A DNA stretch of 64,000 nt, from NCBI GenBank assembly GCA_020524525.2, contig CP129018.1, positions 2,298,115 to 2,362,114 on the forward strand. The letters are read 5' to 3'. The DNA is from Bacillus tianshenii. Lineage in GTDB: Bacteria > Bacillota > Bacilli > Bacillales > Bacillaceae_N. The position numbers were made by a program, and so were the translations under genes. Shown one piece after another: positions 1 through 9,050 of the stretch. How positions within the stretch are numbered: position 1 is the first letter of the stretch; every line of letters begins with the position of its first letter. The notes below the pieces were generated by a model. The model ran no database searches. It had not been told where the DNA came from and worked only from the letters and a program-made list of their open reading frames with translations.

Positions 1-81
1 TCCGTTTCCCACCAGTCACATGTTGATTATGAATCAGGTCGTACCTACTTCACTGCCGTTGTTCATTTTAAAGCTAAATAA
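1..81 (+). CDS. 3' end of an unrecognised plus-strand gene (partial)
   Basis: Frame 1 is open from the window edge to a TAA at 79-81 and encodes 26 residues ending GRTYFTAVVHFKAK. A strong hairpin terminator follows 5 bp later, which supports this being the end of a real gene. The gene runs towards yrrS (convergent). I do not recognise the family from so short a tail; the alternating hydrophobic pattern suggests a terminal beta strand. Confidence 0.45.
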   Translation, partial: SVSHQSHVDYESGRTYFTAVVHFKAK

Positions 82-85
82 GAAG

Positions 86-113
86 AAAGCACCTCATGCT
101 AGTGAGGTGCTTT
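86..113. terminator. Bidirectional terminator between the partial gene and yrrS
   Basis: A perfect 11-bp stem (AAAGCACCTCA with TGAGGTGCTTT) encloses a 6-nt loop. It sits 5 bp after the plus-strand stop and 3 bp after the yrrS stop on the other strand. A and T runs flank it on the two sides, so it can serve both convergent genes. Confidence 0.85.
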
Positions 114-116
114 CCA

Positions 117-770
117 TTATCCATGAGGATTTTGCTTTAACGTTTCAACACGGACAGGTTTCCAGCCTTGGCCTTCTACCCATTGCAGTAGTACCCGATA
201 TGTTTGTGACTTATCCTCTGGACTAACTGTGGCAGTTGAGGAGTTTGGACTTCCTCCATTTCCAAGCCACCAAACGACCATTTCATCTTGACTTAAGCCT
301 GTCGCTCTTTCAACTGCTTGAAGCATTTCGTTCCAATCTTTTGAGCCTTTTTCATAAGAGGTGACATGGTTCCCTTGTTGATTTGTTTCAACAGGCTTCC
401 AATCCCCAGTGATGACCTCGTTCACATTTTCTTTATCACTAGGCTTTCGGGTAACCTCGACGTCATCCTCATTCTCTTTGTCAGCATCTTTCTCTGACTT
501 GTTCTTGCTGTCTGCTTCGTCCTCTGATGATTTATCTTCTTTCTTGTCCTTCTCATCATCACTAACAACCTGCTCCTCTTGCTTATCGTCTTTATAAGAG
601 TCAGGCGTCGTTGGACCGTATACAAACTCAGAATCTTTGCCGCTGCCAACGAAAAAACTAACCATAAAGAGCAATAACAATGCGGCGAAAAACCCTGCGA
701 AAATATACATTAACTTACTCGACTTTTTTCCTTGCGTCCGTTGTTGATAACGTGACTGTTCTTGAGGCAT
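117..770 (-). CDS. yrrS: YrrS-like membrane-anchored protein (DUF1510)
   Basis: A 217-residue protein of unknown biochemical function. It has a short basic cytoplasmic N-terminus, one transmembrane segment at about residues 21-42, and a long acidic low-complexity stretch (about 50-115) rich in Asp, Glu, Lys and Ser. The C-terminal domain, about 118-210, has the GDWKP and Trp-rich pattern of DUF1510. The topology predicts an extracellular C-terminal domain on a charged stalk. The ATG has an AGGGGGA ribosome site. It lies directly downstream of the class B penicillin-binding protein gene, as yrrR-yrrS do in B. subtilis, suggesting a cell-wall role; that role is inferred from context only. Confidence 0.85.
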   Translation of the reverse strand: MPQEQSRYQQRTQGKKSSKLMYIFAGFFAALLLLFMVSFFVGSGKDSEFVYGPTTPDSYKDDKQEEQVVSDDEKDKKEDKSSEDEADSKNKSEKDADKENEDDVEVTRKPSDKENVNEVITGDWKPVETNQQGNHVTSYEKGSKDWNEMLQAVERATGLSQDEMVVWWLGNGGSPNSSTATVSPEDKSQTYRVLLQWVEGQGWKPVRVETLKQNPHG

Positions 771-878
771 CTAGACATCCCCCTGTTACCTAAAATTAGT
801 CAAAATTCCCCTAACTTATTCGCATTCGACAATCGAATTGTGGGGCATTATGTTATTCCCTACTCTAAAAGTCATTAA

Positions 879-2633
879 TCATTTACTTGAATGATCAGAA
901 TCATAGACAGCTTTAACCATTTTTGCAAAAGTGTCATATGTCTTAGTCTGCCATGTCGTTTCATTTAAATCAACGACCACGAGGGCATATTTCGGATCTT
1001 CTGTCGGGAAATAACCTGCAAACCATTTATTCACATATCCTTTTTTGCCAATTTCAGCAGTACCTGACTTACCAGCAACAGAATATGGCAAATGGCTAAA
1101 ACTCTGTCCTGTTCCAGTTTGTACTACATCGCGGAGCATTTGTTGAAGCTTACTAACCGTATAAGGTGATAGCGAAACTTCCCCAAGCTCCTGTGAATTG
1201 AAATCATATAACACAGCACCGTTTTTATAAATGATTTTATCGACTGCGCGCACTTGTTTCTTTTCTCCGCCTTCAGCAATTGAAGCCATCATATTTGCTG
1301 TAGCAAGCGGACTAATGCGAACTTCTTTCTGCCCAATTACTGTTTGTGAAATAGCCCGCTGAGAACCTTTGTCACGCTCGTCATCCCAGACGACTCCCCC
1401 CATTTCTTCTGGAAAGTGTGTGAATGATTGTATATGGAAAACATCCCCCTGCCAACCGACAGAAGAAAGTAAACCAAGCTTGTCTGCGTATTCTTCTATT
1501 ATATCGGGGTTTTCCTTCACCATTTCATTACCCAGCTGTGCAAATGTTCGATTACAGCTTTGTGCAAAGCTTTCTCGAAAATTAAGCATGCCAAGCTTTC
1601 TTGATGCCAGTCCATCCCCATATAAATTTTCGTCACAATTAAAGGTACGGTCTCGAAGTTCAATATTTTCTAAGGCTGCGGCAGCTGTAACAACTTTAAA
1701 GATCGAGCCAGGGATTTGTGGTAGGACCATATAATTCTTTCCACCATCATCTTTAAATGGTGCCTGCATGTCCAGGTGCGGCCGGCTTACGCTTGCCAAT
1801 ACTTCTCTGCTTTCAATATCTAATAGCACTAAACCGCCTTTTTTCAACTTCAATTCATCTACTATACGTTCTGCTTCTGCTTGAAGTTCCCTCGATAACG
1901 TTGTTTGGACAGTTAATGGATAAAAAGGATTGGCAGGTGCTGCATATTTTACATCCAAACCAAATAACGGACTGCCTTGGTTATCAACATGATAAAGAAG
2001 CTTCGCCTCTCCCTCTTGAACGAGAAACTCATCGAACGCACGCTGTAAGCCTGTAATTCCAACTGGTGTCTGATAGGTCAGCCAGCCTTTATCCAGCTTG
2101 TCGCGATAACGCTTCTCTAATAATTCTTCATTCTCACGCACAAGTCCTATAAAATGTTCGGCAAAAGGCTTAGAACTTTCAGTTTGATGATAAGCAGCAA
2201 TCACACCTGGCACCTTCAGGTCATTTATTGCCTTCATCTGCTCTTCTGTTAACTGTAGCGGACGATTATCACCAAATACAACAGGCCCTTCTGCCCCTTC
2301 CACTGTGTCCTCTAGTTTATCGACGGGCACTTGAAGAATCCGTGCGACCTCTTCTGCCTTCCAATCAAGCTGCTTCAAGAAAGGAAACAAAATTAAGCTT
2401 GGGTAATAGTTATCATAGAGTGGTTCACCATTTCGGTCAACAAATCTTCCTCGCCCTTGGTCAAGTACAATATATTGTGTACGCTGCTTAACACTTTCCT
2501 CTAACAAATTAACGTGATGCTTCGAAAAAGATTCTGTAGCGAACAGTTGAATATATGCTAACCGTGCTAGTAAAATGAGCAAACCCAATAAAATAATAAA
2601 AGCTGTATGATGAATTCTTAGTTTTGGTTTCAT
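879..2633 (-). CDS. pbpI: Class B penicillin-binding protein PbpI (peptidoglycan transpeptidase)
   Basis: Cross-links peptidoglycan stem peptides outside the membrane. The 584-residue protein has an N-terminal membrane anchor (about 9-28), a dimerisation region, and a transpeptidase domain. The three active-site motifs are visible: SIFK (Ser at about 310), SCN at about 359 and KSG at about 521. The ATG at 2633 is preferred over an upstream in-frame ATG at 2678 because GGCGAGGTG lies just before it. That Shine-Dalgarno forms the 3' arm of the hairpin that follows greA, so translation or transcription of this gene may be conditional (see the hairpin at 2637-2669). In B. subtilis this gene is yrrR. 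Confidence 0.92.
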   Translation of the reverse strand: MKPKLRIHHTAFIILLGLLILLARLAYIQLFATESFSKHHVNLLEESVKQRTQYIVLDQGRGRFVDRNGEPLYDNYYPSLILFPFLKQLDWKAEEVARILQVPVDKLEDTVEGAEGPVVFGDNRPLQLTEEQMKAINDLKVPGVIAAYHQTESSKPFAEHFIGLVRENEELLEKRYRDKLDKGWLTYQTPVGITGLQRAFDEFLVQEGEAKLLYHVDNQGSPLFGLDVKYAAPANPFYPLTVQTTLSRELQAEAERIVDELKLKKGGLVLLDIESREVLASVSRPHLDMQAPFKDDGGKNYMVLPQIPGSIFKVVTAAAALENIELRDRTFNCDENLYGDGLASRKLGMLNFRESFAQSCNRTFAQLGNEMVKENPDIIEEYADKLGLLSSVGWQGDVFHIQSFTHFPEEMGGVVWDDERDKGSQRAISQTVIGQKEVRISPLATANMMASIAEGGEKKQVRAVDKIIYKNGAVLYDFNSQELGEVSLSPYTVSKLQQMLRDVVQTGTGQSFSHLPYSVAGKSGTAEIGKKGYVNKWFAGYFPTEDPKYALVVVDLNETTWQTKTYDTFAKMVKAVYDSDHSSK

Positions 2634-2636
2634 AAA

Positions 2637-2669
2637 AAACACCTCGCCTACATTTTCGACGAGGTGTTT
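2637..2669 (-). promoter_or_regulatory. Terminator hairpin after greA that contains the pbpI Shine-Dalgarno
   Basis: A 10-bp perfect stem (AAACACCTCG with CGAGGTGTTT, 13-nt loop) is followed on the minus strand by a run of six or more T and then directly by the pbpI ATG. It starts 27 bp after the greA stop and looks like an intrinsic terminator. The 3' arm contains the GAGGTG that would serve as the pbpI ribosome site, so folding would both end greA transcription and hide the pbpI site in any read-through RNA. Confidence 0.75.
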
Positions 2670-2696
2670 GGAATTCAAACGCTTGTAAGAGAATAT

Positions 2697-3173
2697 TTAT
2701 TTAACATCAACGATTCTAACGTTGATTTCGCCGCCTGGAGTTTGGACAACAACCTCTTCCCCAATTCCACGACCGAGAAGTCCTCTTGCCATTGGGGAGT
2801 CATTTGAAATCTTACCTTCAAACGGGTCTGCTTCTGCACTTCCGACAATTTGGTATGTTTCCTCGTCACCATCTGGAAGTTCAACGAATGTAACAGATTT
2901 ACCAAGCGAAGCGATTCCAGTGTCTCCTTGGTCCTCTTGAATAATAACAGAGTTACGAATCATTTTCTCTAATGTTGCGATACGTGACTCGACGAATGCT
3001 TGCTCATCTTTCGCAGCATCGTACTCTGAGTTCTCGGAAAGATCACCGAAGCCGCGAGCGATCTTAATGCGCTCTACTACTTCTTTACGTTTTTCAGACT
3101 TTAAATATTCAAGCTCTTTTTCTAACTTCTCTTTACCTTCTTCGGTCATAAAATAACTTTTTTCTTCTGCCAT
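2697..3173 (-). CDS. greA: Transcription elongation factor GreA
   Basis: Rescues backtracked RNA polymerase by stimulating cleavage of the transcript 3' end through the secondary channel. At 158 residues it has the usual length. The N-terminal antiparallel coiled coil (about 1-75) carries the acidic tip, with [11 protein letters not shown] and downstream E/D residues. The C-terminal FKBP-like domain (about 80-158) contains [11 protein letters not shown]. The start codon has a GGAG site 9 bp upstream. In B. subtilis greA follows udk, as here. Confidence 0.97.
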   Translation of the reverse strand: MAEEKSYFMTEEGKEKLEKELEYLKSEKRKEVVERIKIARGFGDLSENSEYDAAKDEQAFVESRIATLEKMIRNSVIIQEDQGDTGIASLGKSVTFVELPDGDEETYQIVGSAEADPFEGKISNDSPMARGLLGRGIGEEVVVQTPGGEINVRIVDVK

Positions 3174-3303
3174 GACTGGTCAACTCCTTCACCAAAATAA
3201 AACTTAATTTCACTACTTGTCCTATATTAATATTCGTATTGCTCTCTCGTTCTTCATTCTGTCTGTTCTTACAATACGATGAAATGAACAAAAACATGTA
3301 TAA

Positions 3304-3354
3304 AAAGCACAGCTTTTTCATCTTCTTCTCTAAAAGGTGAAAAAAGCTGTACTT
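3304..3354 (-). terminator. Terminator after udk
   Basis: On the minus strand, AGTACAGCTTTTTTCACC pairs with GATGAAAAAGCTGTGCT (with G-U pairs) and is followed by TTTTT. It lies about 65 bp after the udk stop and ahead of greA, so greA probably has its own promoter in the 3174-3300 interval; I see no confident match there. Confidence 0.65.
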
Positions 3355-3419
3355 TGAGCATTTATAATAATGTTTGTTCGATTGTTCACTTCAAGTGATA
3401 TACTGCTTTTTCTATGCTA

Positions 3420-4055
3420 TTACAAAATACGGTTTTCTTCAAGAATTGTTTGAATTTTAGTTACCATTAAATCAATCGCTACGTTATTCTTCCCGCCTTC
3501 AGGGATAATAATATCCGCATAACGCTTCGTCGGTTCAATGAACTGTTCATGCATCGGTCTTACAACAGACACGTACTGCTCAATTACAGAATCAATTGTT
3601 CTGCCACGCTCTTTCATATCACGCAATAGACGACGGATAATACGTAAATCTGCATCAGTATCAACAAATAATTTGATATCCATTAAATCTCGAAGACGCT
3701 CATCCTCTAGAATAAGAATGCCTTCTAGTATAATCACGTCTTTCGGTTCAATTGGAATGACCTGGTCAGAACGGGTATGACGCTCATAATCATATACAGG
3801 CTTTTCAATTGGTTCATAATTCAGCAGCTTATGAATGTGCTCAATTAATAGATCATTATCAAATGCAAGTGGGTGGTCATAGTTAGTCTGCAAACGCTCT
3901 TCCATCGGTACATCATGTTGATCTTTGTAGTAATAGTCCTGCTCAAGAACTAAAATGGATTGATCAGTAAAATGTTTGTGAATTGCTCTTGTCACAGATG
4001 TTTTTCCTGAACCCGATCCACCCGCAATGCCAAGGACTACGGGCTGTTTCCCCAT
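3420..4055 (-). CDS. udk: Uridine kinase
   Basis: Phosphorylates uridine and cytidine to UMP and CMP in pyrimidine salvage, in the cytoplasm. It has 211 residues, the family length. The P-loop [12 protein letters not shown] spans residues 9-20; [13 protein letters not shown] and [12 protein letters not shown] fit the substrate-binding and lid parts of the kinase fold. The start lies 1 bp from the trhP2 stop, so the two genes are very likely in one transcript, as in B. subtilis yrrO-udk. Confidence 0.97.
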   Translation of the reverse strand: MGKQPVVLGIAGGSGSGKTSVTRAIHKHFTDQSILVLEQDYYYKDQHDVPMEERLQTNYDHPLAFDNDLLIEHIHKLLNYEPIEKPVYDYERHTRSDQVIPIEPKDVIILEGILILEDERLRDLMDIKLFVDTDADLRIIRRLLRDMKERGRTIDSVIEQYVSVVRPMHEQFIEPTKRYADIIIPEGGKNNVAIDLMVTKIQTILEENRIL

Positions 4056-4056
4056 G

Positions 4057-5322
4057 TTACATGTTCCCCTTCCGCATCATGTTATAAGGATATACAGGTT
4101 TGTCCACTTTAAAACGGACAATTTGCAATGGATGTCTTGCAGCATCAATTTCATTACCATCTTCATCCCAAATCTTATCGATCACTTGATTAAAGTTTTC
4201 AATCTCAGGACCGAAGAATTCTACTTCATCTCCAGGACGGAAATGATTACGCTCTTGAACGGTTACCATTTGTGTTTCTTCATTATAATCCATCACAAGA
4301 CCAGCAAAATCGAATTTTGTTCTTTGGCTATGATTTTGGAATAATTGCTCTTGATATCCTGGCACCCCTTCAAAGAACGCTGGTGCTGTTGGGCGGTTTG
4401 CACATTTATCAAGCTCTTCAAGCCATTCTTTCTTAATCTTGAAGTTATCTGGGTCGGCGCAATAAGCATCAATAACTTTTCGATAGACACTAATAACCGT
4501 TGCTACATAGTGAATCGATTTCATACGCCCTTCAACTTTCAAGCTGTCTACTCCGATATCAATCATTTTTGGAATCGATTGAATTAAGTTCAAATCCTTC
4601 GGACTCATCGCAAATGGCGCGTCTTCTTCATTAAATAAGCGCTTCTCACCAGCACCGTCAAGAGCCATTAAGTCATAATCCCAACGGCAAGACTGACAAC
4701 AGCCGCCACGGTTTGAATCACGTGCCGTCATATGGTTACTTAATGTACAACGGCCTGAATAAGAGATACACATTGCCCCATGGACGAATGCTTCAATTTC
4801 CACATCAACTTTTTCTTTAATTTCTTTTACTTCCTCATAGCTTGTTTCACGTGCAAGCACAACACGTTCTAGGCCTTCTTCCTTCCAGAACTGAGCAGCC
4901 TTCCAGTTTGTTAGAGACTGCTGTGTGCTTAAATGACGCTCAAGCTTTGGAGCTACGCGACCACATGTCTCAATGATTAATGGGTCGGCCACAATAATAC
5001 CTGTAATGCCTGCTTCTTGAAGCCCAATTAAATATTCTTCAAGTCCGTCCATATTCTCGTTATGGGCATAGATATTTGTTGTCACATAGATTTTCGCACC
5101 GTATTGATCGGCAAACTTAACGCCTTCTGCCATTTCCTCTTGTGAAAAGTTATCCGCATTTGAACGTAAGCCAAATTCACGTCCGCCAATATAAACGGCA
5201 TCTGCACCGTAACGTACGGCAATTTTCAACTTTTCAAGGTTTCCTGCAGGGGCGAGAAGTTCCGGCTTTTTCGTTATGACACGCTTTCCGTTCTCAACCT
5301 TTGAAGGTACAGCAATTGCCAT
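4057..5322 (-). CDS. trhP2: tRNA uridine(34) hydroxylase subunit, U32 family (TrhP2/YrrO)
   Basis: With its partner TrhP1 it makes 5-hydroxyuridine at the wobble position of certain tRNAs, a step reported to need prephenate; TrmR then methylates it. The 421-residue protein has the U32 fold and the family cysteines, CISYSGRC at about 184-191 and GGCCQSC ending near 211, thought to hold an iron-sulfur cluster. It is annotated as a peptidase in many genomes, a legacy name. The ATG at 5322 is chosen because AAGGAG is 10 bp upstream; an in-frame GTG at 5331 overlaps that site. Confidence 0.92.
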   Translation of the reverse strand: MAIAVPSKVENGKRVITKKPELLAPAGNLEKLKIAVRYGADAVYIGGREFGLRSNADNFSQEEMAEGVKFADQYGAKIYVTTNIYAHNENMDGLEEYLIGLQEAGITGIIVADPLIIETCGRVAPKLERHLSTQQSLTNWKAAQFWKEEGLERVVLARETSYEEVKEIKEKVDVEIEAFVHGAMCISYSGRCTLSNHMTARDSNRGGCCQSCRWDYDLMALDGAGEKRLFNEEDAPFAMSPKDLNLIQSIPKMIDIGVDSLKVEGRMKSIHYVATVISVYRKVIDAYCADPDNFKIKKEWLEELDKCANRPTAPAFFEGVPGYQEQLFQNHSQRTKFDFAGLVMDYNEETQMVTVQERNHFRPGDEVEFFGPEIENFNQVIDKIWDEDGNEIDAARHPLQIVRFKVDKPVYPYNMMRKGNM

Positions 5323-5336
5323 CTTTCCCACACTCC

Positions 5337-6266
5337 TTAGTAAACTGTTTCTTTATAGAAGAAACCGGTATCCAGCGGACGATTATCAGGCTGAATGGCT
5401 TCAATTTCTTCTAACAGTTCGTCTTTTTTCTCATCATAAGCATCACGGTCATCAACACATAGATCAATCGCTTTACGCCAGATCTTCGTTACAGCGATGA
5501 TATATTCAGGTGATTGCAGGACACCGTCAATTTTAAAGCTATCAACACCTGCATCAACCATTTCGTCAAAGTCATCTATGATACACATATCATTTGGACT
5601 CATAATGTGTGTGCCATTTGCATCTTCAAAAATCGGGTATTTATTATCACGCTCTGGGTCGAAAAGGAACATGTCCTTCTTCGCACGGCGATTTTCAACT
5701 TCCATCATTTTCCCTTGGTACTCAAAGTAATTCCCAATAAGTGAACGTTTTGATTGGAACATACATGTCATACCGTGTACTTGTACTTCAACTTCGACTT
5801 CTGCATTCTCTGCAATTTCTACAATTGCATCCATGTTAATTTCCCGGGCCAACACAGCACGTTTAGCACCTTTTCGGCCCCAGTAGTTACATGTAAACCA
5901 GTTTGTTGCTGTTGTTTCAGTGTTCCAATGCAGTTTCATAGCCGGTGCTACTTCACGGGCTGTCATCAGCACCGCTACATCACCAAATACAATCGCATCC
6001 GCACCTGCTTCACTTACAAACTTTACGTAATCAGGCAGTTCATCAACAACATCATTATGAAAAAGACCGTTCATTGCAATGTAGACTCTTAAGCCAAGAT
6101 CCTTTGCAACTTCGATTGCTTTTGTAACATCTTCTCGTTTAAAATCACCAGCAAGACGCAAACCATAACGCTGTTCACCAATAATGATGGCATCTGCACC
6201 TGCATCTGCTAATGGTTGTATATCGTCAACGCACGTTGGCGTTACTAATAGTTCTGGCTTCTTCAA
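5337..6266 (-). CDS. trhP1: tRNA uridine(34) hydroxylase subunit, U32 family (TrhP1/YrrN)
   Basis: Paralogue and partner of TrhP2 in 5-hydroxyuridine formation. It shares the U32 barrel (KPELLVTPT, GADAIIIG, SPNDMCIID, VDSFKIDG) but lacks the SGRC and CCQSC cysteine groups: the matching stretch reads CMFQSKRSLIGNYFEYQG. This is also true of B. subtilis YrrN as I recall it, so it is not a defect here. A TTG at 6266 with AGAGG eight bases upstream is the most likely start; the GTG at 6275 overlaps that site. The start overlaps the trmR stop region, pointing to coupled translation. Confidence 0.9.
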   Translation of the reverse strand: MKKPELLVTPTCVDDIQPLADAGADAIIIGEQRYGLRLAGDFKREDVTKAIEVAKDLGLRVYIAMNGLFHNDVVDELPDYVKFVSEAGADAIVFGDVAVLMTAREVAPAMKLHWNTETTATNWFTCNYWGRKGAKRAVLAREINMDAIVEIAENAEVEVEVQVHGMTCMFQSKRSLIGNYFEYQGKMMEVENRRAKKDMFLFDPERDNKYPIFEDANGTHIMSPNDMCIIDDFDEMVDAGVDSFKIDGVLQSPEYIIAVTKIWRKAIDLCVDDRDAYDEKKDELLEEIEAIQPDNRPLDTGFFYKETVY

Positions 6267-6271
6267 CCTTC

Positions 6272-6913
6272 TCACCTCTTTGTACTTACTGCGATTCCAT
6301 CTCCAACAGGTAGAATCGTCGTATCGAAACTTGACTGTTCAACAAGCCAAGTGTTATACCCACGAATTTTATCGGCAATTTTCTTCATGCGTTTATCCGC
6401 ATCCTGACCATTTGCCACGAACCCTTTAAAAAGGACATTGTCTGAAAGAACAACACCGTTATCTGTTAAAAACGGTGTGTACATTTCAAAGAAGCGTTGA
6501 TACTGACCTTTAGCCGCATCAATAAATATACAATCAAAAGGAGCATACTCTTTCACTGCTTGTTCCTGGTCAAGTGCATCACCGAACAACACATGAATAC
6601 GCGAGGTCAGCCCAGCCTGTTCAATATTATGGAGTGCCTGCTTATAGCGTTCCTCATCACGCTCTAATGTGACGATTTCTGCATGTGGAAGAGCCTTTGC
6701 CATTCGAATTGCTGAATAACCGATAGCTGTTCCCACTTCCAGAATACGCTTTGGCTGCTTCATACGCAGCATTGAAAGCATTGTCTCAATCCCGATCAGT
6801 TCCATAATCGGTACGTGATTTTCCTTCGCAAATTGCTCCATTTCCTGCAATAGGCCATCACGCGCTGGGATAAGCTCCTCTACATATTGCTGTACATGTA
6901 TTGGAATAAACAA
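6272..6913 (-). CDS. trmR: tRNA 5-hydroxyuridine methyltransferase TrmR
   Basis: Uses S-adenosylmethionine to convert 5-hydroxyuridine at tRNA position 34 to 5-methoxyuridine. The class I methyltransferase core is clear: the SAM loop ILEVGTAIGYSAIRMA and the metal-site region DCIFIDAAKGQYQ, followed by LSDNVLFKG, as in the O-methyltransferase family 3 fold. The frame stays open to 6955, but a TTG at 6913 with GAGAGGGG nine bases before it gives 213 residues, close to the B. subtilis YrrM length. Immediately upstream of trhP1. Confidence 0.88.
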   Translation of the reverse strand: MFIPIHVQQYVEELIPARDGLLQEMEQFAKENHVPIMELIGIETMLSMLRMKQPKRILEVGTAIGYSAIRMAKALPHAEIVTLERDEERYKQALHNIEQAGLTSRIHVLFGDALDQEQAVKEYAPFDCIFIDAAKGQYQRFFEMYTPFLTDNGVVLSDNVLFKGFVANGQDADKRMKKIADKIRGYNTWLVEQSSFDTTILPVGDGIAVSTKR

Positions 6914-7009
6914 GTGAAACCGCCCCTCTCTATTTCTAACCATCCTTCTAGTCAACTTATTAGAACCTTGGACTAGAAGTGAACCCGATATATTTTAACA
7001 TAACGATAG

Positions 7010-7039
7010 GGGGAATGCGAAGTATTTATCACATTCCCC
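7010..7039 (-). terminator. Weak hairpin after mltG
   Basis: GGGGAATG pairs with CATTCCCC around a 14-nt loop, about 15 bp after the mltG stop. There is no T run after it on the minus strand, so it may be an RNA-stability hairpin or an inefficient terminator. Confidence 0.35.
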
Positions 7040-7054
7040 ACTGAAAGCCTGTTG

Positions 7055-8206
7055 TTAATTTTTCTCTTTATATTGATCCCATTCATGCTTGTACTTATGC
7101 TTAACCTCGTTGTGCTCTTGAAGTGTTTTTGTAAAAATCACTTCACCGCTAGGTCGTGCGTAAAAGTACAAATACTTCGTTTCTGATGGGTTTAGAGCTG
7201 CTTGAATCGATGTCTCTCCTGGACTTGCAATTGGTCCTGGTGGAAGACCTGCATTTTGGTACGTGTTATATGGTGAATCAACTTCAAGGTCATCATAGGT
7301 AATCTGCACTTGGTGCTTTCCTAATGAATAAAGCACTGTTGGGTCCGTCTGTAATGGCATTCCTTCCTCAGTACGGTTATAGAAAACAGAGGAGATCTTT
7401 TCACGGTCAACTTCTTCTGTTGCTTCCTCTTCAATTAATGATGCCATTGTCATCACTTCATGTACAGAATATTGCTTCGTAGAAACGTCTTTTTCATATG
7501 CTTTCAGCACAGCTTCCGTTTTGCCAAGCATCTTTTCAATTATCTTTTCAAGCGATGGCTTCTTTTCATAAAAATGATAGGTTGCCGGGAACAAATACCC
7601 TTCAAGCGGATGCTTCACATTTCCCGCAAGAATTTCGTCTGTAAGTAGCGACGGATATTTCTTCATTAATTGTTTCACATATTGACGGTCATCTAACTTC
7701 TCCATAATTTCTTCTTTTGTATGATCGGTTTTCTTAGCAAGAATACCTGCGATTTCTGTAAGCTGCTTGCCTTCTGGAATCGTAACCTTTAATTCAGCCT
7801 GTTTCATTACTTTTCCTGTTTTCAGCTGAGCAATAATGTCATCGATTTTCATAGAAGGGCTGAAGACATAATCACCAGCCTGGAAACCTGTTTCGTTTTT
7901 GAACTTAATATAGTAACGGAACATTTTGTCATCTTTAATAACACCATTTTCTTCTAATATATTTGCAATTGAACGCGTCGAAGAACCAATCGGGATCGTT
8001 ACATCAATCATTTTCTCGCTTTCCAGGTTGACTGGCTTTAATGCAGAACTAATATAGAAATAGCCACCGACAGCCCCACTAACGACGAGCAAGCCGACAG
8101 TAAGAACAATTGCTAGAACAATTTTTCGCACTGTTTTTGCCTCATCATGCCGTTCTTCAAAGCGGTCAGGCTTATGTTGGTTATCATCTGAATTTGTCGA
8201 ACTCAC
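7055..8206 (-). CDS. mltG: Endolytic transglycosylase MltG
   Basis: Cleaves nascent peptidoglycan strands and is proposed to set their length. It has one transmembrane helix at about residues 27-52, a LysM-like region, and the YceG domain. The catalytic Glu lies in MASLIEEEA at about 257-260, followed by the conserved FYNR and MPLQTDPTVLYSLG. The frame opens at 8266, but a GTG at 8206 with GGGGAGGAG seven bases upstream is a much better start and gives 383 residues. In B. subtilis the orthologue is yrrL. Confidence 0.92.
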   Translation of the reverse strand: MSSTNSDDNQHKPDRFEERHDEAKTVRKIVLAIVLTVGLLVVSGAVGGYFYISSALKPVNLESEKMIDVTIPIGSSTRSIANILEENGVIKDDKMFRYYIKFKNETGFQAGDYVFSPSMKIDDIIAQLKTGKVMKQAELKVTIPEGKQLTEIAGILAKKTDHTKEEIMEKLDDRQYVKQLMKKYPSLLTDEILAGNVKHPLEGYLFPATYHFYEKKPSLEKIIEKMLGKTEAVLKAYEKDVSTKQYSVHEVMTMASLIEEEATEEVDREKISSVFYNRTEEGMPLQTDPTVLYSLGKHQVQITYDDLEVDSPYNTYQNAGLPPGPIASPGETSIQAALNPSETKYLYFYARPSGEVIFTKTLQEHNEVKHKYKHEWDQYKEKN

Positions 8207-8287
8207 ACGCTCTCCTCCCCTCATGCGTCTCATTATACTACAAATTCCGCAAAATTCCCTTCCCAAATACAGAACTTAGACATAAAA

Positions 8288-8322
8288 AAACGGGGCCTCT
8301 TTTATAAAAAAAGAAGTCCCCA
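8288..8322 (-). terminator. Terminator after yrzB
   Basis: On the minus strand GGGGACTTCTTTT pairs with AAAAGAGGCCCC, with G-U pairs and one mismatch, then TTTTTTT follows. It lies just after the yrzB stop. Confidence 0.7.
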
Positions 8323-8328
8323 TTCTTC

Positions 8329-8613
8329 TTACTCTTGTCCGTCTGTAAATGTGTTAAGCATTTCTTCAACCATATCCCATTCTTCATCCGTTTCAATTGG
8401 ATAAAGTTCTAGGTCGTCTGGCTTTGTGCCTTTATCTTCATAACGGAATGCAAACACTTCTACATCCTCTTCATCGTCTACATTTGTATCAGCCGGTACG
8501 ACTAGCATGTAGGATTTTTCCGTTTCATCTACATCGAATGTAAATAAAATCTCAAATAAATGCTCTTCCCCGTTTTCATCAGGGATTACGATACGTTCTT
8601 TTTCTTCAGCCAT
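8329..8613 (-). CDS. yrzB: YrzB, DUF1292 family protein
   Basis: A small acidic cytoplasmic protein of 94 residues and unknown function. The DUF1292 pattern is clear: IVIPDENGEEHLFEILFTF near the N-terminus, then SYMLVVP and VFAFRYED. The ATG at 8613 is chosen because AGAGG lies eight bases upstream; the in-frame GTG at 8622 overlaps that site. It sits between ruvX and mltG with a 12-bp gap to ruvX, the usual ruvX-yrzB pairing in Firmicutes. Confidence 0.9.
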   Translation of the reverse strand: MAEEKERIVIPDENGEEHLFEILFTFDVDETEKSYMLVVPADTNVDDEEDVEVFAFRYEDKGTKPDDLELYPIETDEEWDMVEEMLNTFTDGQE

Positions 8614-8625
8614 TGATGTCACCTC

Positions 8626-9048
8626 TTATTGTTTACTGTCTAAGTAGCCCTGCAAAATCATTACAGCGGCCATCTTGTCAATTACCTTCTTACGTTTCTT
8701 TCGGCTGACATCTCCTTTAAGGAGAACACGTTCAGCCGCCATTGTTGATAGCCGCTCATCCCAAAGAATGGCTGGGAGGGCTAGTTCTTGCTTTAACAGT
8801 TCCGCATATTCTTGACATGCTTCACCACGGGGACCGATCGTACCGTTCATATTCTTCGGCAGACCGACTACAATTGTGTCGACATTATATTGTTCGATCA
8901 ACTCACGGATTCGCTCGATTCCTGTTTCTCGCATTTCATCATGCATATCAACTTTAATCGTTTCAATTCCTTGCGCTGTCCAACCCATTTCATCGCTAAC
9001 TGCAACACCAATTGTTTTCGTCCCAACATCTAGACCCAATACCCGCAT
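8626..9048 (-). CDS. ruvX: RuvX/YqgF family putative pre-16S rRNA nuclease
   Basis: RNase H-like fold protein implicated in maturing the 16S rRNA 5' end; older names call it a Holliday junction resolvase. 140 residues, the normal length. Motifs: [16 protein letters not shown] with the first catalytic Asp, [16 protein letters not shown], and DERLST near residue 98. It begins 2 bp after the yrzL stop, so the two are almost certainly co-transcribed, as in the yrzL-yrrK-yrzB operon of B. subtilis. Confidence 0.95.
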   Translation of the reverse strand: MRVLGLDVGTKTIGVAVSDEMGWTAQGIETIKVDMHDEMRETGIERIRELIEQYNVDTIVVGLPKNMNGTIGPRGEACQEYAELLKQELALPAILWDERLSTMAAERVLLKGDVSRKKRKKVIDKMAAVMILQGYLDSKQ

Positions 9049-9050
9049 GA

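Noticed and set aside
409-597. Ser/Phe-rich plus-strand frame opposite yrrS
   Set aside because: Antisense of the Asp/Glu/Lys-rich linker of YrrS; no independent support.
4057-6266. Collagenase-type U32 peptidases
   Set aside because: The gene order with trmR identifies them as the tRNA hydroxylation pair; the peptidase label is historical.
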